A DNA stretch of 33,316 nt from an uncultured Rhodospirillales bacterium (GCA_945957125.1 CAMFJT010000035.1:1-33316), one strand, 5' to 3'; positions 16,319 through 24,207 are shown, counted from the first letter of the stretch. The notes: generated by a model from the sequence alone, not told the origin. Numbers and translations: made by a program.

Positions 16319-16353
16319 TATATATAGTATATATACGAGCGAACTGAGGTCAA
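16319..16353 (-). promoter_or_regulatory. vapBC promoter with overlapping operator-like palindrome
   Basis: On the minus strand, TTGACC (16348-16353), a 16-base spacer and TATACT (16326-16331) make a good sigma-70 promoter. The near-palindrome TATATATAGTATATATA (16319-16335) covers the -10 box and start point, the usual position for VapBC self-repression. The arylformamidase-like gene diverges from it at 16367. Confidence 0.68.
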
Positions 16354-16366
16354 GGAACGGCGGCCG

Positions 16367-17179
16367 ATGAACTGGGGCACCATGAGCCGCGACGAGCGGG
16401 ACGCGGCGTACAATAATACCAACGCGGTCAAGAATTCGGCGACGCTCAACGCGGCCCGGGAGGCGGCGTCGGCGGGATTCCGGAAGGCGCATCCCGAGCA
16501 TCTCGACATCCCTTATGGGCCGCGCGAGCGCAACAGGTGGGACCTGTTCCCGGCGAAGGATCCCAATGCACCCTGCCTGGTCTTCGTCCATGGCGGCTAC
16601 TGGCAGCGCAACAGCCGGGAAATGTTCGCGAGCCTGATCGCGGGACCGTACGCCCATGGCTGGGCGGCGGCGCTGCCGGGCTACACGCTGGCGCCCGACG
16701 CCACCCTCACCGAGATCGTGGCCGAGATCGACGCCGCGCTCGACTGGCTGGCGGCCAACGGGCCGGCGCACGGCATCAACGGCAAGGTCGTGCTGTCGGG
16801 CTGGTCGGCGGGCGGGCACCTGACGGCGCAGTGCCTCGGCCATCCGCGGGTCGACGCCGGGCTTGCCATTTCCGGCGTGTTCGAGCTGGGGCCGATCCGC
16901 GACACCTATCTCAACGAGAAGCTCAAGCTCAGCGACGAGGAGATCGTGCAGCTCTCGCCGATGCGCCTGCCGATGGTGAAGAAGCCGCTCGCCATCACCT
17001 ACGGCACGGCCGAGCTGCCGCCGCTGGTCGGCGACAGCCGGGCACTGCATGCGCTGCGCGCCTCCCAGCACCTGCCGGGACCGCTGATCCCGGTCGCCGG
17101 CGCCGACCACTTCACCATCACCCACGAGCTGCGCGACGCCGACGGCGTGCTGACGCGGCAGCTCCTGCTGCTGGCGTGA
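16367..17179 (+). CDS. Alpha/beta hydrolase, arylformamidase-like
   Basis: A 270-residue serine hydrolase. HGGYW at residues 75-79 forms the oxyanion region, the nucleophile elbow is GWSAGG with Ser147, and the catalytic histidine is probably His248 in AGADHFT. HGGYW with this length and the N-terminal run RDAAYNNTNAVKNS resembles kynurenine formamidase-like esterases of tryptophan breakdown and related carbamate/amide hydrolases. No kynurenine pathway genes are near, so the substrate stays open. The ATG at 16367 has AAGGAA 10 bases upstream. The small secreted-protein gene starts inside its stop (GTGA overlap). Confidence 0.85.
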   Translation: MNWGTMSRDERDAAYNNTNAVKNSATLNAAREAASAGFRKAHPEHLDIPYGPRERNRWDLFPAKDPNAPCLVFVHGGYWQRNSREMFASLIAGPYAHGWAAALPGYTLAPDATLTEIVAEIDAALDWLAANGPAHGINGKVVLSGWSAGGHLTAQCLGHPRVDAGLAISGVFELGPIRDTYLNEKLKLSDEEIVQLSPMRLPMVKKPLAITYGTAELPPLVGDSRALHALRASQHLPGPLIPVAGADHFTITHELRDADGVLTRQLLLLA

Positions 17180-17463
17180 GCCGCGTCGCCCGCTGGGTCG
17201 CGCTCGCGATCCTGCTGGGCGCACCGCCGGCCGCCGCGCAGCGCGACGAGGAGATCCGGCGGATGATCGTCGAGGATTCGCTCGCCCGCTTCTCGGGCTA
17301 CTGCCCCTGCCCCTACAGCTACGACCGCGGCGAGCAGTGTGGCGAGAACAGCGTCTACAGCCGCCGGACCGATCCCTATCTCTACTGCTATCCGTCCGAC
17401 GTGCACTGGCGCGACATCCAGGCCTGGCGCGACCGTATGGGGATTCCGTACTACCGGCGATAG
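17176..17463 (+). CDS. Small secreted Cys-containing protein (CPCPY...CYPSDV type)
   Basis: A 95-residue protein with a likely Sec signal peptide (about 1-22, hydrophobic ALAILLGAPPAAA with a cleavage-like AAA-Q site). The mature part has four cysteines (C43, C45, C55, C71) in the pattern YCPCPY-x8-C-x15-CYPSDV, probably two disulfides in the periplasm or outside. I have an impression of similar small secreted proteins in alphaproteobacteria, with no known function. It begins at GTG 17176, overlapping the hydrolase stop by 4 bases, so coupled translation is expected. Its stop is directly followed by the sigma-54 promoter of the next operon. Confidence 0.75.
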   Translation: MSRVARWVALAILLGAPPAAAQRDEEIRRMIVEDSLARFSGYCPCPYSYDRGEQCGENSVYSRRTDPYLYCYPSDVHWRDIQAWRDRMGIPYYRR

Positions 17464-17480
17464 TTGGCACGACAGTTGCT
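17464..17480 (+). promoter_or_regulatory. Sigma-54 (-24/-12) promoter of the SsuA-like ABC operon
   Basis: The sequence reads TTGGCACG-ACAG-TTGCT, a complete match to the sigma-54 consensus, with the required 10 bases between GG (17466-17467) and GC (17478-17479). The start would be near 17491, leaving an 18-base leader that holds the ribosome site GGGAGGG (17497-17503) before the ATG at 17509. Every part has functional spacing. Confidence 0.88.
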
Positions 17481-17508
17481 CCGGCAGGTCCCGTCTGGGA
17501 GGGACCAC

Positions 17509-18468
17509 ATGATTCAACGTCGCCGTCTGATGCTCGGGGCCGGGCTGGCCGCCGCCGGCACGCTCGCCGCTCCGTCGATCCTGCGCGCGCAGGGCAAGCC
17601 CGTGAAGATGGGTTGCCTGCGGCTGGTCCATTCGATGCCGCCGTTCTTCTACGAGAAGTTCGCGCCGGAGGGCACCAAGATCGAGATCGTGATGTTCGAC
17701 AGCCCGACCGACGGCAAGAACGCGGTCGTCACCAAGTCGGTCGACTTCGGCACGTTCGGCATTGCCGCGGCAATTCTCGGCGCCGCGGTCGGCGAGCCGG
17801 TGGTGGTGGTCGGCGCGATGTCCAACAAGGGCATGGGCGTGATCGCCAAGGCCGGCACGGACATGAAGACGATCAAGGATCTCAAGGGCAAGAAGGTCGG
17901 CATCTGGCCGGGCTCGACCCAGGAGGTGTTCATCCTCGAGCGGCTGAAGATGGAGGGCATGACGGTCAAGGATATCACGTCCGTGCGCGTGCCGTTCGGC
18001 GAGATGCCGGCGATGCTGGCGCGCGGCGACCTCGACGCCTATGTCGGCGCCGAGCCCGGTCCGGCGCTGTCGATCACCTCTGGCGTCGGGCAGCTCGTGG
18101 AATATCCCTACGGCACCGCCATGGGCGGCCTCAACATGATCTTTGCCACGCACGAGGAGACGGCGGCGAAGAACCCGGACCTCGTGAAGGCGATGCTCAA
18201 GACGCAACGGCAGGCAGCCGAGTTCATGTCGGCCAACACGCCCGCTGTGGTCGACATGACGGTGCAGAAGCTCGGCGCGAACAAGGCCGCGGTCGAGCAG
18301 GCGCTCGGCGCCAAGAACGTCGAATATGTCTGGAAGCTCGACGACAAGGTGCAGGGCCAGGCAAAGACCTACGCCCAGCACATGCTCGACCTCAAGCAGA
18401 TCCGCGCGCTTCCGAAGTTCGAGACCTTCCTCAATCCGAAGTTCTCCAACGAGCTGGCGGCGAGCTGA
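17509..18468 (+). CDS. ABC transporter substrate-binding protein, SsuA/NMT1 type
   Basis: The periplasmic receptor of an importer for small organic compounds. The 319-residue product has a twin-arginine-like export signal (QRRRLMLGAGLAAAG, ending near LRAQG at about 29) and an NMT1/SsuA-type fold: DFGTFGIAAAILGAAVGEPVVVVGA, DLKGKKVGIWPGSTQEV and RGDLDAYVGAEPGPA are the characteristic segments. This family includes receptors for sulfonates, nitrate, taurine and pyrimidine precursors. The specificity is unknown, though sigma-54 control suggests a nitrogen source. The ATG at 17509 is set by GGGAGGG and by the promoter position; the frame is open 15 codons further up but that stretch overlaps the promoter. 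Permease and ATPase genes follow. Confidence 0.9.
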   Translation: MIQRRRLMLGAGLAAAGTLAAPSILRAQGKPVKMGCLRLVHSMPPFFYEKFAPEGTKIEIVMFDSPTDGKNAVVTKSVDFGTFGIAAAILGAAVGEPVVVVGAMSNKGMGVIAKAGTDMKTIKDLKGKKVGIWPGSTQEVFILERLKMEGMTVKDITSVRVPFGEMPAMLARGDLDAYVGAEPGPALSITSGVGQLVEYPYGTAMGGLNMIFATHEETAAKNPDLVKAMLKTQRQAAEFMSANTPAVVDMTVQKLGANKAAVEQALGAKNVEYVWKLDDKVQGQAKTYAQHMLDLKQIRALPKFETFLNPKFSNELAAS

Positions 18469-18494
18469 CGACGCCCGCACCGAGAGAACAGGTG

Positions 18495-18577
18495 TCATCC
18501 TGAGCGAAGCGAAGGAACTGACGGAGCGTCCAGCGGCCGTGGGGATGGCCCCAGCTCCTTCGCTGCGCTCGGGACGA
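18495..18577. repeat. Inverted repeat overlapping the start of the permease gene
   Basis: The arms TCATCCTGAGCGAAGCGAAG (from 18495) and its near-complement ending GCGCTCGGGACGA (to 18577) pair around a spacer of about 30 bases. The sequence type GTCATCCTGAGCGAAGCGAAGG is a common dispersed intergenic repeat. Its right arm lies inside the permease reading frame. Confidence 0.75.
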
Positions 18578-19366
18578 GCGATCTGGCGTCGCCTCAAGCC
18601 CGCGGCGCTGGCCCTGATCGTGCCGCTGGTGCTGCTCGCGTTCTGGCAGGTCGCGACGACGCAGCAGTGGACGCGGTTGATCCCGACTCCGGCCCAGGTT
18701 GGCGAGTACATGGTCGATTTCGCCTGGGGCGGCATCTACGACGATGCCTACTCGGCGACGCTCGCGACCCATCTGCTCGCCTCGATGAGCCGGGTCTATG
18801 GTGGCTTCGCGCTGGCCGCGATTTTCGCCCTGCCCATTGGCTTGCTGATCGGGCGCATCCCGACGGCGCGCATGCTGCTCGATCCGTTCCTGCAGCTGAT
18901 GCGGCCGATCCCGGTGACGGCGTGGCTGCCGCTGTCGATGATCCTCTTCGGGCTGGGTGCCCGGTCGGCCTTCGCGCTGGTCTGCCTCGGTGCCTTCTAT
19001 CCGATCCTGCTCAACACCGTGTTCGGCGTGCGCTCGGTCGATCCCAAGCTGTTCGAGGCCGCCGCCATGCTGGGCTGCAAGGGCAATGCGCAGTTCTACA
19101 AGGTCGTGCTGCCGGCGGCGGTGCCGTCGATCTTCACGGGGTTGCGGCTCGGCCTCGGCCTGGCTTGGTTCGTGATCGTGGTCGGCGAGATGACGGGCGT
19201 CCCGGAGGGACTCGGCGCGGTGATCATGGACGGCCGCACCCTGTCGCGCACCGAGCTGGTGATCTGCGGCATGATCGTGATCGGCGTCGCGGGCTATCTC
19301 TCCGACCGCGTCGTGGTCGCGGTCGGCAACCGGCTGCTGCGCTGGAGTCCGGGGAATCATGGCTGA
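18545..19366 (+). CDS. ABC transporter permease, SsuC/TauC type
   Basis: The inner-membrane channel of the importer, 273 residues if started at ATG 18545 (GTG 18539 is the alternative; the frame is open still further up into the preceding gene). About six hydrophobic helices are visible, and the ATPase-contact EAA motif reads EAAAMLGCKGNAQFYKVVLP. The first residues MAPAPSLRSGRAIW are encoded by the right arm of a dispersed palindromic repeat, so the N-terminus appears to have been extended or replaced by the repeat; membrane sequence starts just after. No good ribosome site is visible before the ATG. It overlaps the ATPase gene by 8 bases. Confidence 0.88.
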   Translation: MAPAPSLRSGRAIWRRLKPAALALIVPLVLLAFWQVATTQQWTRLIPTPAQVGEYMVDFAWGGIYDDAYSATLATHLLASMSRVYGGFALAAIFALPIGLLIGRIPTARMLLDPFLQLMRPIPVTAWLPLSMILFGLGARSAFALVCLGAFYPILLNTVFGVRSVDPKLFEAAAMLGCKGNAQFYKVVLPAAVPSIFTGLRLGLGLAWFVIVVGEMTGVPEGLGAVIMDGRTLSRTELVICGMIVIGVAGYLSDRVVVAVGNRLLRWSPGNHG

Positions 19367-20135
19367 GATCCCCATCATCGACATCAAGAGCGTCTCGAAG
19401 GTCTTCCGGCTGCAGGACCAGACGATCCACGCGTTGCGCGATGCCAGCATCACGATCCGCAAGGGCGAGTTCGTCTGCCTGATCGGCGCCTCCGGCTGCG
19501 GCAAGTCGACCCTGCTGCGCATCATGGCGGGCTTCGAGCAGCCGTCCGCCGGCGAGGCACTGATGTGGGGCAAGCCGATCGAGGGGCCCGACCCGAGCCG
19601 GGGCATGGTCTTCCAGGACTATGCCCTGTTCCCGTGGCTGAGCGTGCGCGACAATATCGGCTTCGGACCGGCGGCACGCGGCCTGCCGGGCGCCGAGGTC
19701 AAGTCGATCGTCGACCGGTTCATCGAGCTGGTCGGCCTGCAGAAGTTCGCGACCGCCTATCCGCACCAGCTCTCCGGCGGCATGAAGCAGCGGGTGGCGA
19801 TCGCCCGCGTGCTGGCCAACGATGCCGACCTGGTGCTGATGGACGAACCGTTCGGCGCGCTCGACGCCATGACTCGCGAGCGGCTGCAGGACGAGCTGCT
19901 GGAGATCTGGCAGCGCACCGGCCTCACCGTCGTGTTCGTCACGCACTCGGTCGAGGAGGCGATCTTCCTCGCCGGCAGGGTCGTGGTGATGACGCCCGGC
20001 CCCGGCCGCATCGAGAGCGACAACGCCCTCGACCTGCCCCGCCCACGCGACGTGTCGAGCCCGGAGTTCAACGACATCCGCCGCGTTCTGAGCGCGAAGC
20101 TGCACAGTCACCACGGGAAGAAGGTGACGGCGTAG
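19359..20135 (+). CDS. ABC transporter ATP-binding protein, SsuB/TauB type
   Basis: The cytoplasmic motor of the importer, 258 residues. The Walker A motif GASGCGKS is at about 42-49, the Q-loop is in VFQDYALFPW, the signature LSGGMKQR, Walker B LVLMDEPFGALD and the H-loop histidine VFVTHSVEEA follow in order. This set with FGALDAMTRE is typical of nitrate/sulfonate/taurine importers. It starts inside the end of the permease gene (8-base overlap), so the three genes 17509-20135 form one operon behind the sigma-54 promoter. Confidence 0.94.
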   Translation: MAEIPIIDIKSVSKVFRLQDQTIHALRDASITIRKGEFVCLIGASGCGKSTLLRIMAGFEQPSAGEALMWGKPIEGPDPSRGMVFQDYALFPWLSVRDNIGFGPAARGLPGAEVKSIVDRFIELVGLQKFATAYPHQLSGGMKQRVAIARVLANDADLVLMDEPFGALDAMTRERLQDELLEIWQRTGLTVVFVTHSVEEAIFLAGRVVVMTPGPGRIESDNALDLPRPRDVSSPEFNDIRRVLSAKLHSHHGKKVTA

Positions 20136-20142
20136 GGCGACA

Positions 20143-20172
20143 TTGACAGCCCCGAAGCCTCTCCCGCATATG
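20143..20172 (+). promoter_or_regulatory. Weak candidate promoter before the CoA-transferase genes
   Basis: A perfect TTGACA (20143-20148) is followed after 18 bases by CATATG (20167-20172), a poor -10 box, about 20 bases from the ATG at 20193. The gap after the ABC operon is only 57 bases, so readthrough is equally possible. Confidence 0.3.
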
Positions 20173-20192
20173 CGAAGGGAACGAGGGAAACG

Positions 20193-20894
20193 ATGGCGAA
20201 CAAGGTCTACAAGGACGCGAAGTCGGCGCTCGACGGGCTGCTGCGCGACGATCTGATGCTGATGTGCGGCGGTTTCGGGTTGGTCGGGATTCCCGAGCGG
20301 CTGATCGAGGCGGTGCGTGATTCGGGCGTGAAGGGACTGACCTGCGTCAGCAACAACGCGGGAATCGACGGGGCGGGCCTCGGCCTGCTGCTCGAAACCG
20401 GCCAGATCAGGAAGATGATCTCGTCCTACGTCGGCGAGAACAAGACGTTCGCCAAGCTGTACCTGGACGGAAAGCTCGAGCTCGAGTTCAACCCGCAGGG
20501 CACGCTGGCCGAGCGCTGCCGCGCCGGCGGCGCGGGCATCCCGGCCTTCTACACCAAGACCGGCGTCGGCACGCTGGTGGCCGAGGGCAAGGAGATCAAG
20601 AATTTCGACGGCGAGGACTATGTGATGGAGCGCGGCCTGTTCGGCGACATCGCGCTGGTCAAGGCGTGGAAGGGCGACAAGGCAGGCAACCTCGTCTATC
20701 GCAAGGCCGCGCGGAACTTCAATCCGATGATGGCGACGGCGGCGAAGGTTTGCGTCGCGGAGGTCGAGGAGCTGGTCGAGGTCGGCCAGCTCGATCCCGA
20801 CCACATCCACACGCCGTCGGTGTTCGTGAAGCGGCTGTTCTGCGGCGCGCCGTACGACAAGAAGATCGAGCAACGCACCGTTCGCAAAGCCTAG
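20193..20894 (+). CDS. 3-oxoacid CoA-transferase subunit A
   Basis: The alpha subunit of a class I CoA-transferase that moves CoA from succinyl-CoA to acetoacetate or another 3-oxoacid. At 233 residues it has normal length. The family signature [10 protein letters not shown] lies at 26-35, and [17 protein letters not shown], the [23 protein letters not shown] stretch (start about 98) and GDIALVKAW are all typical of the ScoA/PcaI branch. The ATG at 20193 is preceded by a purine-rich GAGGGAAA. Subunit B follows 10 bases downstream. The window does not tell whether acetoacetate or 3-oxoadipate is the substrate; the AtoDA-like and PcaIJ-like forms are close. Confidence 0.92.
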   Translation: MANKVYKDAKSALDGLLRDDLMLMCGGFGLVGIPERLIEAVRDSGVKGLTCVSNNAGIDGAGLGLLLETGQIRKMISSYVGENKTFAKLYLDGKLELEFNPQGTLAERCRAGGAGIPAFYTKTGVGTLVAEGKEIKNFDGEDYVMERGLFGDIALVKAWKGDKAGNLVYRKAARNFNPMMATAAKVCVAEVEELVEVGQLDPDHIHTPSVFVKRLFCGAPYDKKIEQRTVRKA

Positions 20895-20904
20895 GAGAAG
20901 CACC

Positions 20905-21546
20905 ATGGCCTGGACCCGCGATCAGATGGCGGCGCGCGCCGCCAAGGAGCTGAAGGACGGCTTCTACGTGAACCTCGGCATCGGCATCCCGACGCTGGTG
21001 TCGAACTATGTGCCCGAGGATGTCGACATCACGCTGCAGAGCGAGAACGGCATGCTGGGCGTCGGCCCCTTCCCCTACGACAACGAGGTCGATGCCGACA
21101 TCATCAATGCCGGCAAGCAGACCGTGACCGAGGTGAAGGGCACGTCCTACTTCAGCTCGGCCGACAGTTTCGCGATGATCCGCGGCGGCCATATCGACCT
21201 CTCGATCCTGGGCGCCATGGAAGTGGCGGAGAACGGCGACCTCGCCAACTGGATGATCCCGGGCAAGATGGTGAAGGGCATGGGCGGCGCCATGGACCTG
21301 GTCGCCGGCGTCAAGCGCGTGATCGTCACCATGGAGCACGTCTCCAAGGACGGCCAGTCCAAGCTCCTCAAGGAATGCACCCTGCCGCTCACCGGCAAGC
21401 GCGTGGTCGACATGGTGATCAGCGAGCTGGGCGTGTTCGGCGTCGACAAGCACGGCCCCAGCGGCATCACGCTACTCGAGCTCGCCGATGGCGTGACCAT
21501 CGACGAGGTCAAGGCCAAGACCAAGGCGACGCTGATCATCCGCTAG
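20905..21546 (+). CDS. 3-oxoacid CoA-transferase subunit B
   Basis: The beta subunit, which carries the catalytic glutamate that forms the covalent CoA intermediate: Glu47 in [18 protein letters not shown] (23-32) and [14 protein letters not shown] are further family marks. At 213 residues it is full length. It starts 10 bases after subunit A with AGGAG before the ATG, so the pair is one operon. No thiolase, hydroxybutyrate or protocatechuate gene is adjacent, so the pathway is not settled by context. The next 89 bases hold nothing recognisable before the higA remnant on the other strand. Confidence 0.93.
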   Translation: MAWTRDQMAARAAKELKDGFYVNLGIGIPTLVSNYVPEDVDITLQSENGMLGVGPFPYDNEVDADIINAGKQTVTEVKGTSYFSSADSFAMIRGGHIDLSILGAMEVAENGDLANWMIPGKMVKGMGGAMDLVAGVKRVIVTMEHVSKDGQSKLLKECTLPLTGKRVVDMVISELGVFGVDKHGPSGITLLELADGVTIDEVKAKTKATLIIR

Positions 21547-21635
21547 CGCGACCATGTGAGCGGGGCGGCACCCGGATGGACTCGATCGAGAAAGAGCCGC
21601 CCTTACGCAGCCTTGCGCGGCGCTATTGCCTCGAT

Positions 21636-21831
21636 CTACTCATGGTCGGCCGAGGCTAGATCGAAAGTCGCCTGCAGGTTCATCCAGAATTCCGGCCCGG
21701 TGCCAAAGTAGCGGCCGAGCCGAAGCGCGGTGTCAGCCGTCACGGGCGTTTCCTCGCGCGCCAGGCGCTCAGTACGCGTCCGGGGCACTCGGCATGCGGC
21801 AGCGAGGGCGGGGCGGCTTCGGACCGATCAT
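21636..21831 (-). pseudogene. Decayed HigA-type antitoxin
   Basis: The minus strand from the ATG at 21831 reads MIGPKPPRP, then loses frame. The shifted frame gives ALAAACRVPRTRTERLAREE followed by TPVTADTALRLGRYFGTGP and EFWMNLQATFDLASADHE to a TAG at 21636-21638. This is the C-terminal two-thirds of a HigA helix-turn-helix antitoxin. The usual HPGEILREEFL part between the ATG and ALAAAC is deleted with a frameshift, so no intact protein can be made from this start. A good ribosome site (GAAGGAG) still precedes the ATG. Confidence 0.78.
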
Positions 21832-21843
21832 GGGAAGTCTCCT

Positions 21844-21985
21844 TCAGTGGTAGTCAACGATTTCGACATCTTCCGCATGGCCGTCCTTCCAGCGAAAGAA
21901 AATCCTGAATTGATCGTCGATGTGGATGCTCCATTGTCCACGACGATCGCCTTTCAGAAAGCGTCGGCGCTGCCGTCGAGACGCC
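21844..21985 (-). pseudogene. HigB-type toxin remnant (C-terminal part only)
   Basis: The minus strand codes for FLKGDRRGQWSIHIDDQF, then RIFFRWKDGHAEDVEIVDYH and a stop at 21844-21846, which is the C-terminal half of a HigB/RelE-fold mRNA interferase. The N-terminal half (about 45 residues) is missing; upstream the sequence runs directly into the end of the DraG-family gene on the same strand. Toxin and antitoxin keep their normal order and 12-base spacing, so this is a decayed higBA pair and not a chance match. Confidence 0.78.
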
Positions 21986-21998
21986 GCTTTTGTTCGCG

Positions 21999-24149
21999 CT
22001 ACAGCGCCGTCACGCAGACTTCCTGGGCCGCCACCGAACCGGTGTCGACCAGCAGGCCGACGGCGCCGCCGGTCAGCGCGTCGCGTCCGCCATCCTGCAC
22101 TTCGAACATCGCCTTGCCGTCGATCGAGGCGCGAATCGTGCCGCCGTCTACTCGAAGGGCGAGCGCGTAGGCCTGGTCGAGCGACCAGGGAAAGGCCCGC
22201 GCGGCCAGCACGACCTCATGGTGGCGGCGTCGGACCAACCTGACGCGGCCGCCCTCCGCCCGGTCGAACACCAGCGCATAGTAGCGCTCGCGCCCCTGCA
22301 GGCGCGCGGCCAGCCCCCATGCTTCGGCGAGCAACGGCGTCACGGTCGTGGCGACCTCGTAGTCCCGCCAGTCGCGTGTGCCCTGGGCGATGAAGCCCTG
22401 ACCCGCGCTGCTGGTGATGCGCAGCCCTTCCCAGCGCGTCTGGAATTGGCTGACATCGTTGACCCAGGCGTGCTTCCACATCTCGCTGCTCGGATCCGGG
22501 CGGCGGAAGGTGACGGTCGGCGCGCCATCCCAGTGCAGCCAGTCGAGATGGAGCGTGCCGTCGACGCCCAGGGGATCGTGCGCCTCGATCTCCAGACCGA
22601 TGTCGAAGATCGGATATCCGCCGGTGTCCGGCAGCCGCCATTTCAACGTGATGTCCGGCTGCGCGCCCACGATGCGGGGCTCGCTCCGGATCGTCACCAG
22701 CGTGTCGCCGGCCGCGAAGACGCGGGCCTGGAGCCGCACGCTCACCGCGCGGCCGCCGGGCACGTCGGCCGACAGGCCGCATGCCACCGTCTGTCCGGGA
22801 TAGAGCGTGGGACAAGCCACCATCTGGTAGGTCGGCATGGCCAGCCCGTCCTTGCCGAAGAAAGTCGGCGTGGAGACCCGCGCCACCCGTCCCGGGGCGA
22901 GGCGCCGGAAGCCAAGAGCGAGGCTGCGCGCCCCGCGGCGGCTGTGGCCCGCAACATTCTCGACGGAGAGCGGATGCAACGTGGCCGGCGAGCCCTCCTC
23001 GCAGGCGAAGCCCTGCAGGCTGCCGGGCAAGGAGAAGTGGAAACGCGCCCCGTCCTTCGGCGCGGCCGGCACCGCCACCCCGGCCAGCCGGTAGCCGGCG
23101 ACGACCAGCGCCCGCGTCTCGATCACCGCATCGGTGACGGAAGCGCCGCCATCGGCCGAGGAAATGTACATGCGGTCGGCTACCGGCGTGCGCCAGTCGG
23201 GGCCGGCGTCGAGACCGGCCAGCCCTTTCCTGATGCCGAACAGGCAGCCGATATTGCCGGCGTTGCAATCGGTGTCCCAGCCCGCGGTGTTCACGATGTG
23301 CATCGTCTCCTGGAAGGAGTTCCGGCCATAGAGCAGCGCGAGGATGATGAGCGCGTGGTTGGGAACGACGTGGCAATTGCCGGCGAACTTGTCGTAGCCG
23401 TAGCGCCCGGCGATCAGCGCGCGCGTGCGTTGCCAGTCGTGCCCGTTGTCGCCGGCATGCCAGTCCCGAACATCCTCGACCACGCGCCGGATCAGCGAGT
23501 CACCCGGCACGAAATCGAGCCCGACCGCCAGCAGCTTCTCGACGTCGTCCTCGACGAACGCGGCGGCCTCCATCGCCGCCAGCAGCTTGGCCGCATGCAC
23601 GGCCTCGCCATCGTGACTGACCTTCGCTGCCTGCTCGGCGAGCCGCGCCGCCTGCCCGGGGTTGCCCGGGCTCACCATCGCCCAGCCGTCGATGAAGATC
23701 TGCGCGCCGATCTGCTCGGCCACCGTCCGGCCATTGAGCGCGATCGAGCCGCTGCGTGGCGCCGGGATGCCTGACTTCAGCCGCAGGAACGCGGTGTGCT
23801 CCGTCGAGCTGCCGATGCCGCCCCACCAGAAGATCGACTTGTCCTCGATGACGTAGTTCAGCCAGGCCTGCCCGACCTGCTCGGCGGTCAGGTGCGGTGG
23901 ATAGTCATTGTCGGCCAGCGCACGCGGGAAAGCGAAGGTGCCCGCGATATCGTCGTCGGTGACCACGAGCTGGTGGTTGCGCAGCGCGACGTCGCGACGA
24001 TCGTGGACGTAATAGTTGATCGGCCCGAGCTCCTTCAGGATCCGTTCGTACGTCCACCCCTCGAAGGGACGGCCGAGATAGACGCCGATCAGCTTGCCCA
24101 GCACGCCGGCATAGACCCGTTCGGCATAGTCGTGAGGAATGGCGGTCAC
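21999..24149 (-). CDS. ADP-ribosylglycohydrolase (DraG)-family protein with C-terminal lectin-like domain
   Basis: A 716-residue protein. The N-terminal DraG fold (about 6-345) keeps the metal-binding signatures: TDDD (64-67), SHDGEAVHAA, and WDTDCNAGNIG (291-301, Asp292 and Asp294). DraG proteins use two metal ions to split N- or O-glycosidic bonds of ADP-ribose or related ribosides. The C-terminal part (about 350-716) is beta-rich and its last 170 residues, ending in DGKAMFEVQD...AVGLLVDTGS, look like a laminin-G/concanavalin-like sugar-binding domain. The GTG at 24149 is chosen because AGGAGGAGGAGG lies just upstream; the ATG at 24170 would translate that ribosome site itself (QGGGGF). No signal peptide is visible. 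It lies 58 bases downstream of lacI on the same strand. The substrate is unknown. Confidence 0.82.
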   Translation of the reverse strand: MTAIPHDYAERVYAGVLGKLIGVYLGRPFEGWTYERILKELGPINYYVHDRRDVALRNHQLVVTDDDIAGTFAFPRALADNDYPPHLTAEQVGQAWLNYVIEDKSIFWWGGIGSSTEHTAFLRLKSGIPAPRSGSIALNGRTVAEQIGAQIFIDGWAMVSPGNPGQAARLAEQAAKVSHDGEAVHAAKLLAAMEAAAFVEDDVEKLLAVGLDFVPGDSLIRRVVEDVRDWHAGDNGHDWQRTRALIAGRYGYDKFAGNCHVVPNHALIILALLYGRNSFQETMHIVNTAGWDTDCNAGNIGCLFGIRKGLAGLDAGPDWRTPVADRMYISSADGGASVTDAVIETRALVVAGYRLAGVAVPAAPKDGARFHFSLPGSLQGFACEEGSPATLHPLSVENVAGHSRRGARSLALGFRRLAPGRVARVSTPTFFGKDGLAMPTYQMVACPTLYPGQTVACGLSADVPGGRAVSVRLQARVFAAGDTLVTIRSEPRIVGAQPDITLKWRLPDTGGYPIFDIGLEIEAHDPLGVDGTLHLDWLHWDGAPTVTFRRPDPSSEMWKHAWVNDVSQFQTRWEGLRITSSAGQGFIAQGTRDWRDYEVATTVTPLLAEAWGLAARLQGRERYYALVFDRAEGGRVRLVRRRHHEVVLAARAFPWSLDQAYALALRVDGGTIRASIDGKAMFEVQDGGRDALTGGAVGLLVDTGSVAAQEVCVTAL

Positions 24150-24207
24150 GAATCCTCCTCCTCCTTGCATTCATTCCGTGCGTGGGCGGTCCCTCGAAGC
24201 CACCCTC

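Noticed and set aside
21990-23774. 594-codon open frame on the plus strand opposite the long DraG gene
   Set aside because: No domain, skewed composition, and the minus-strand frame carries clear DraG motifs.
24150-24170. ATG start giving a longer DraG-family protein
   Set aside because: The extra codons are the purine-rich ribosome-binding site itself; the GTG at 24149 has ideal spacing to it.
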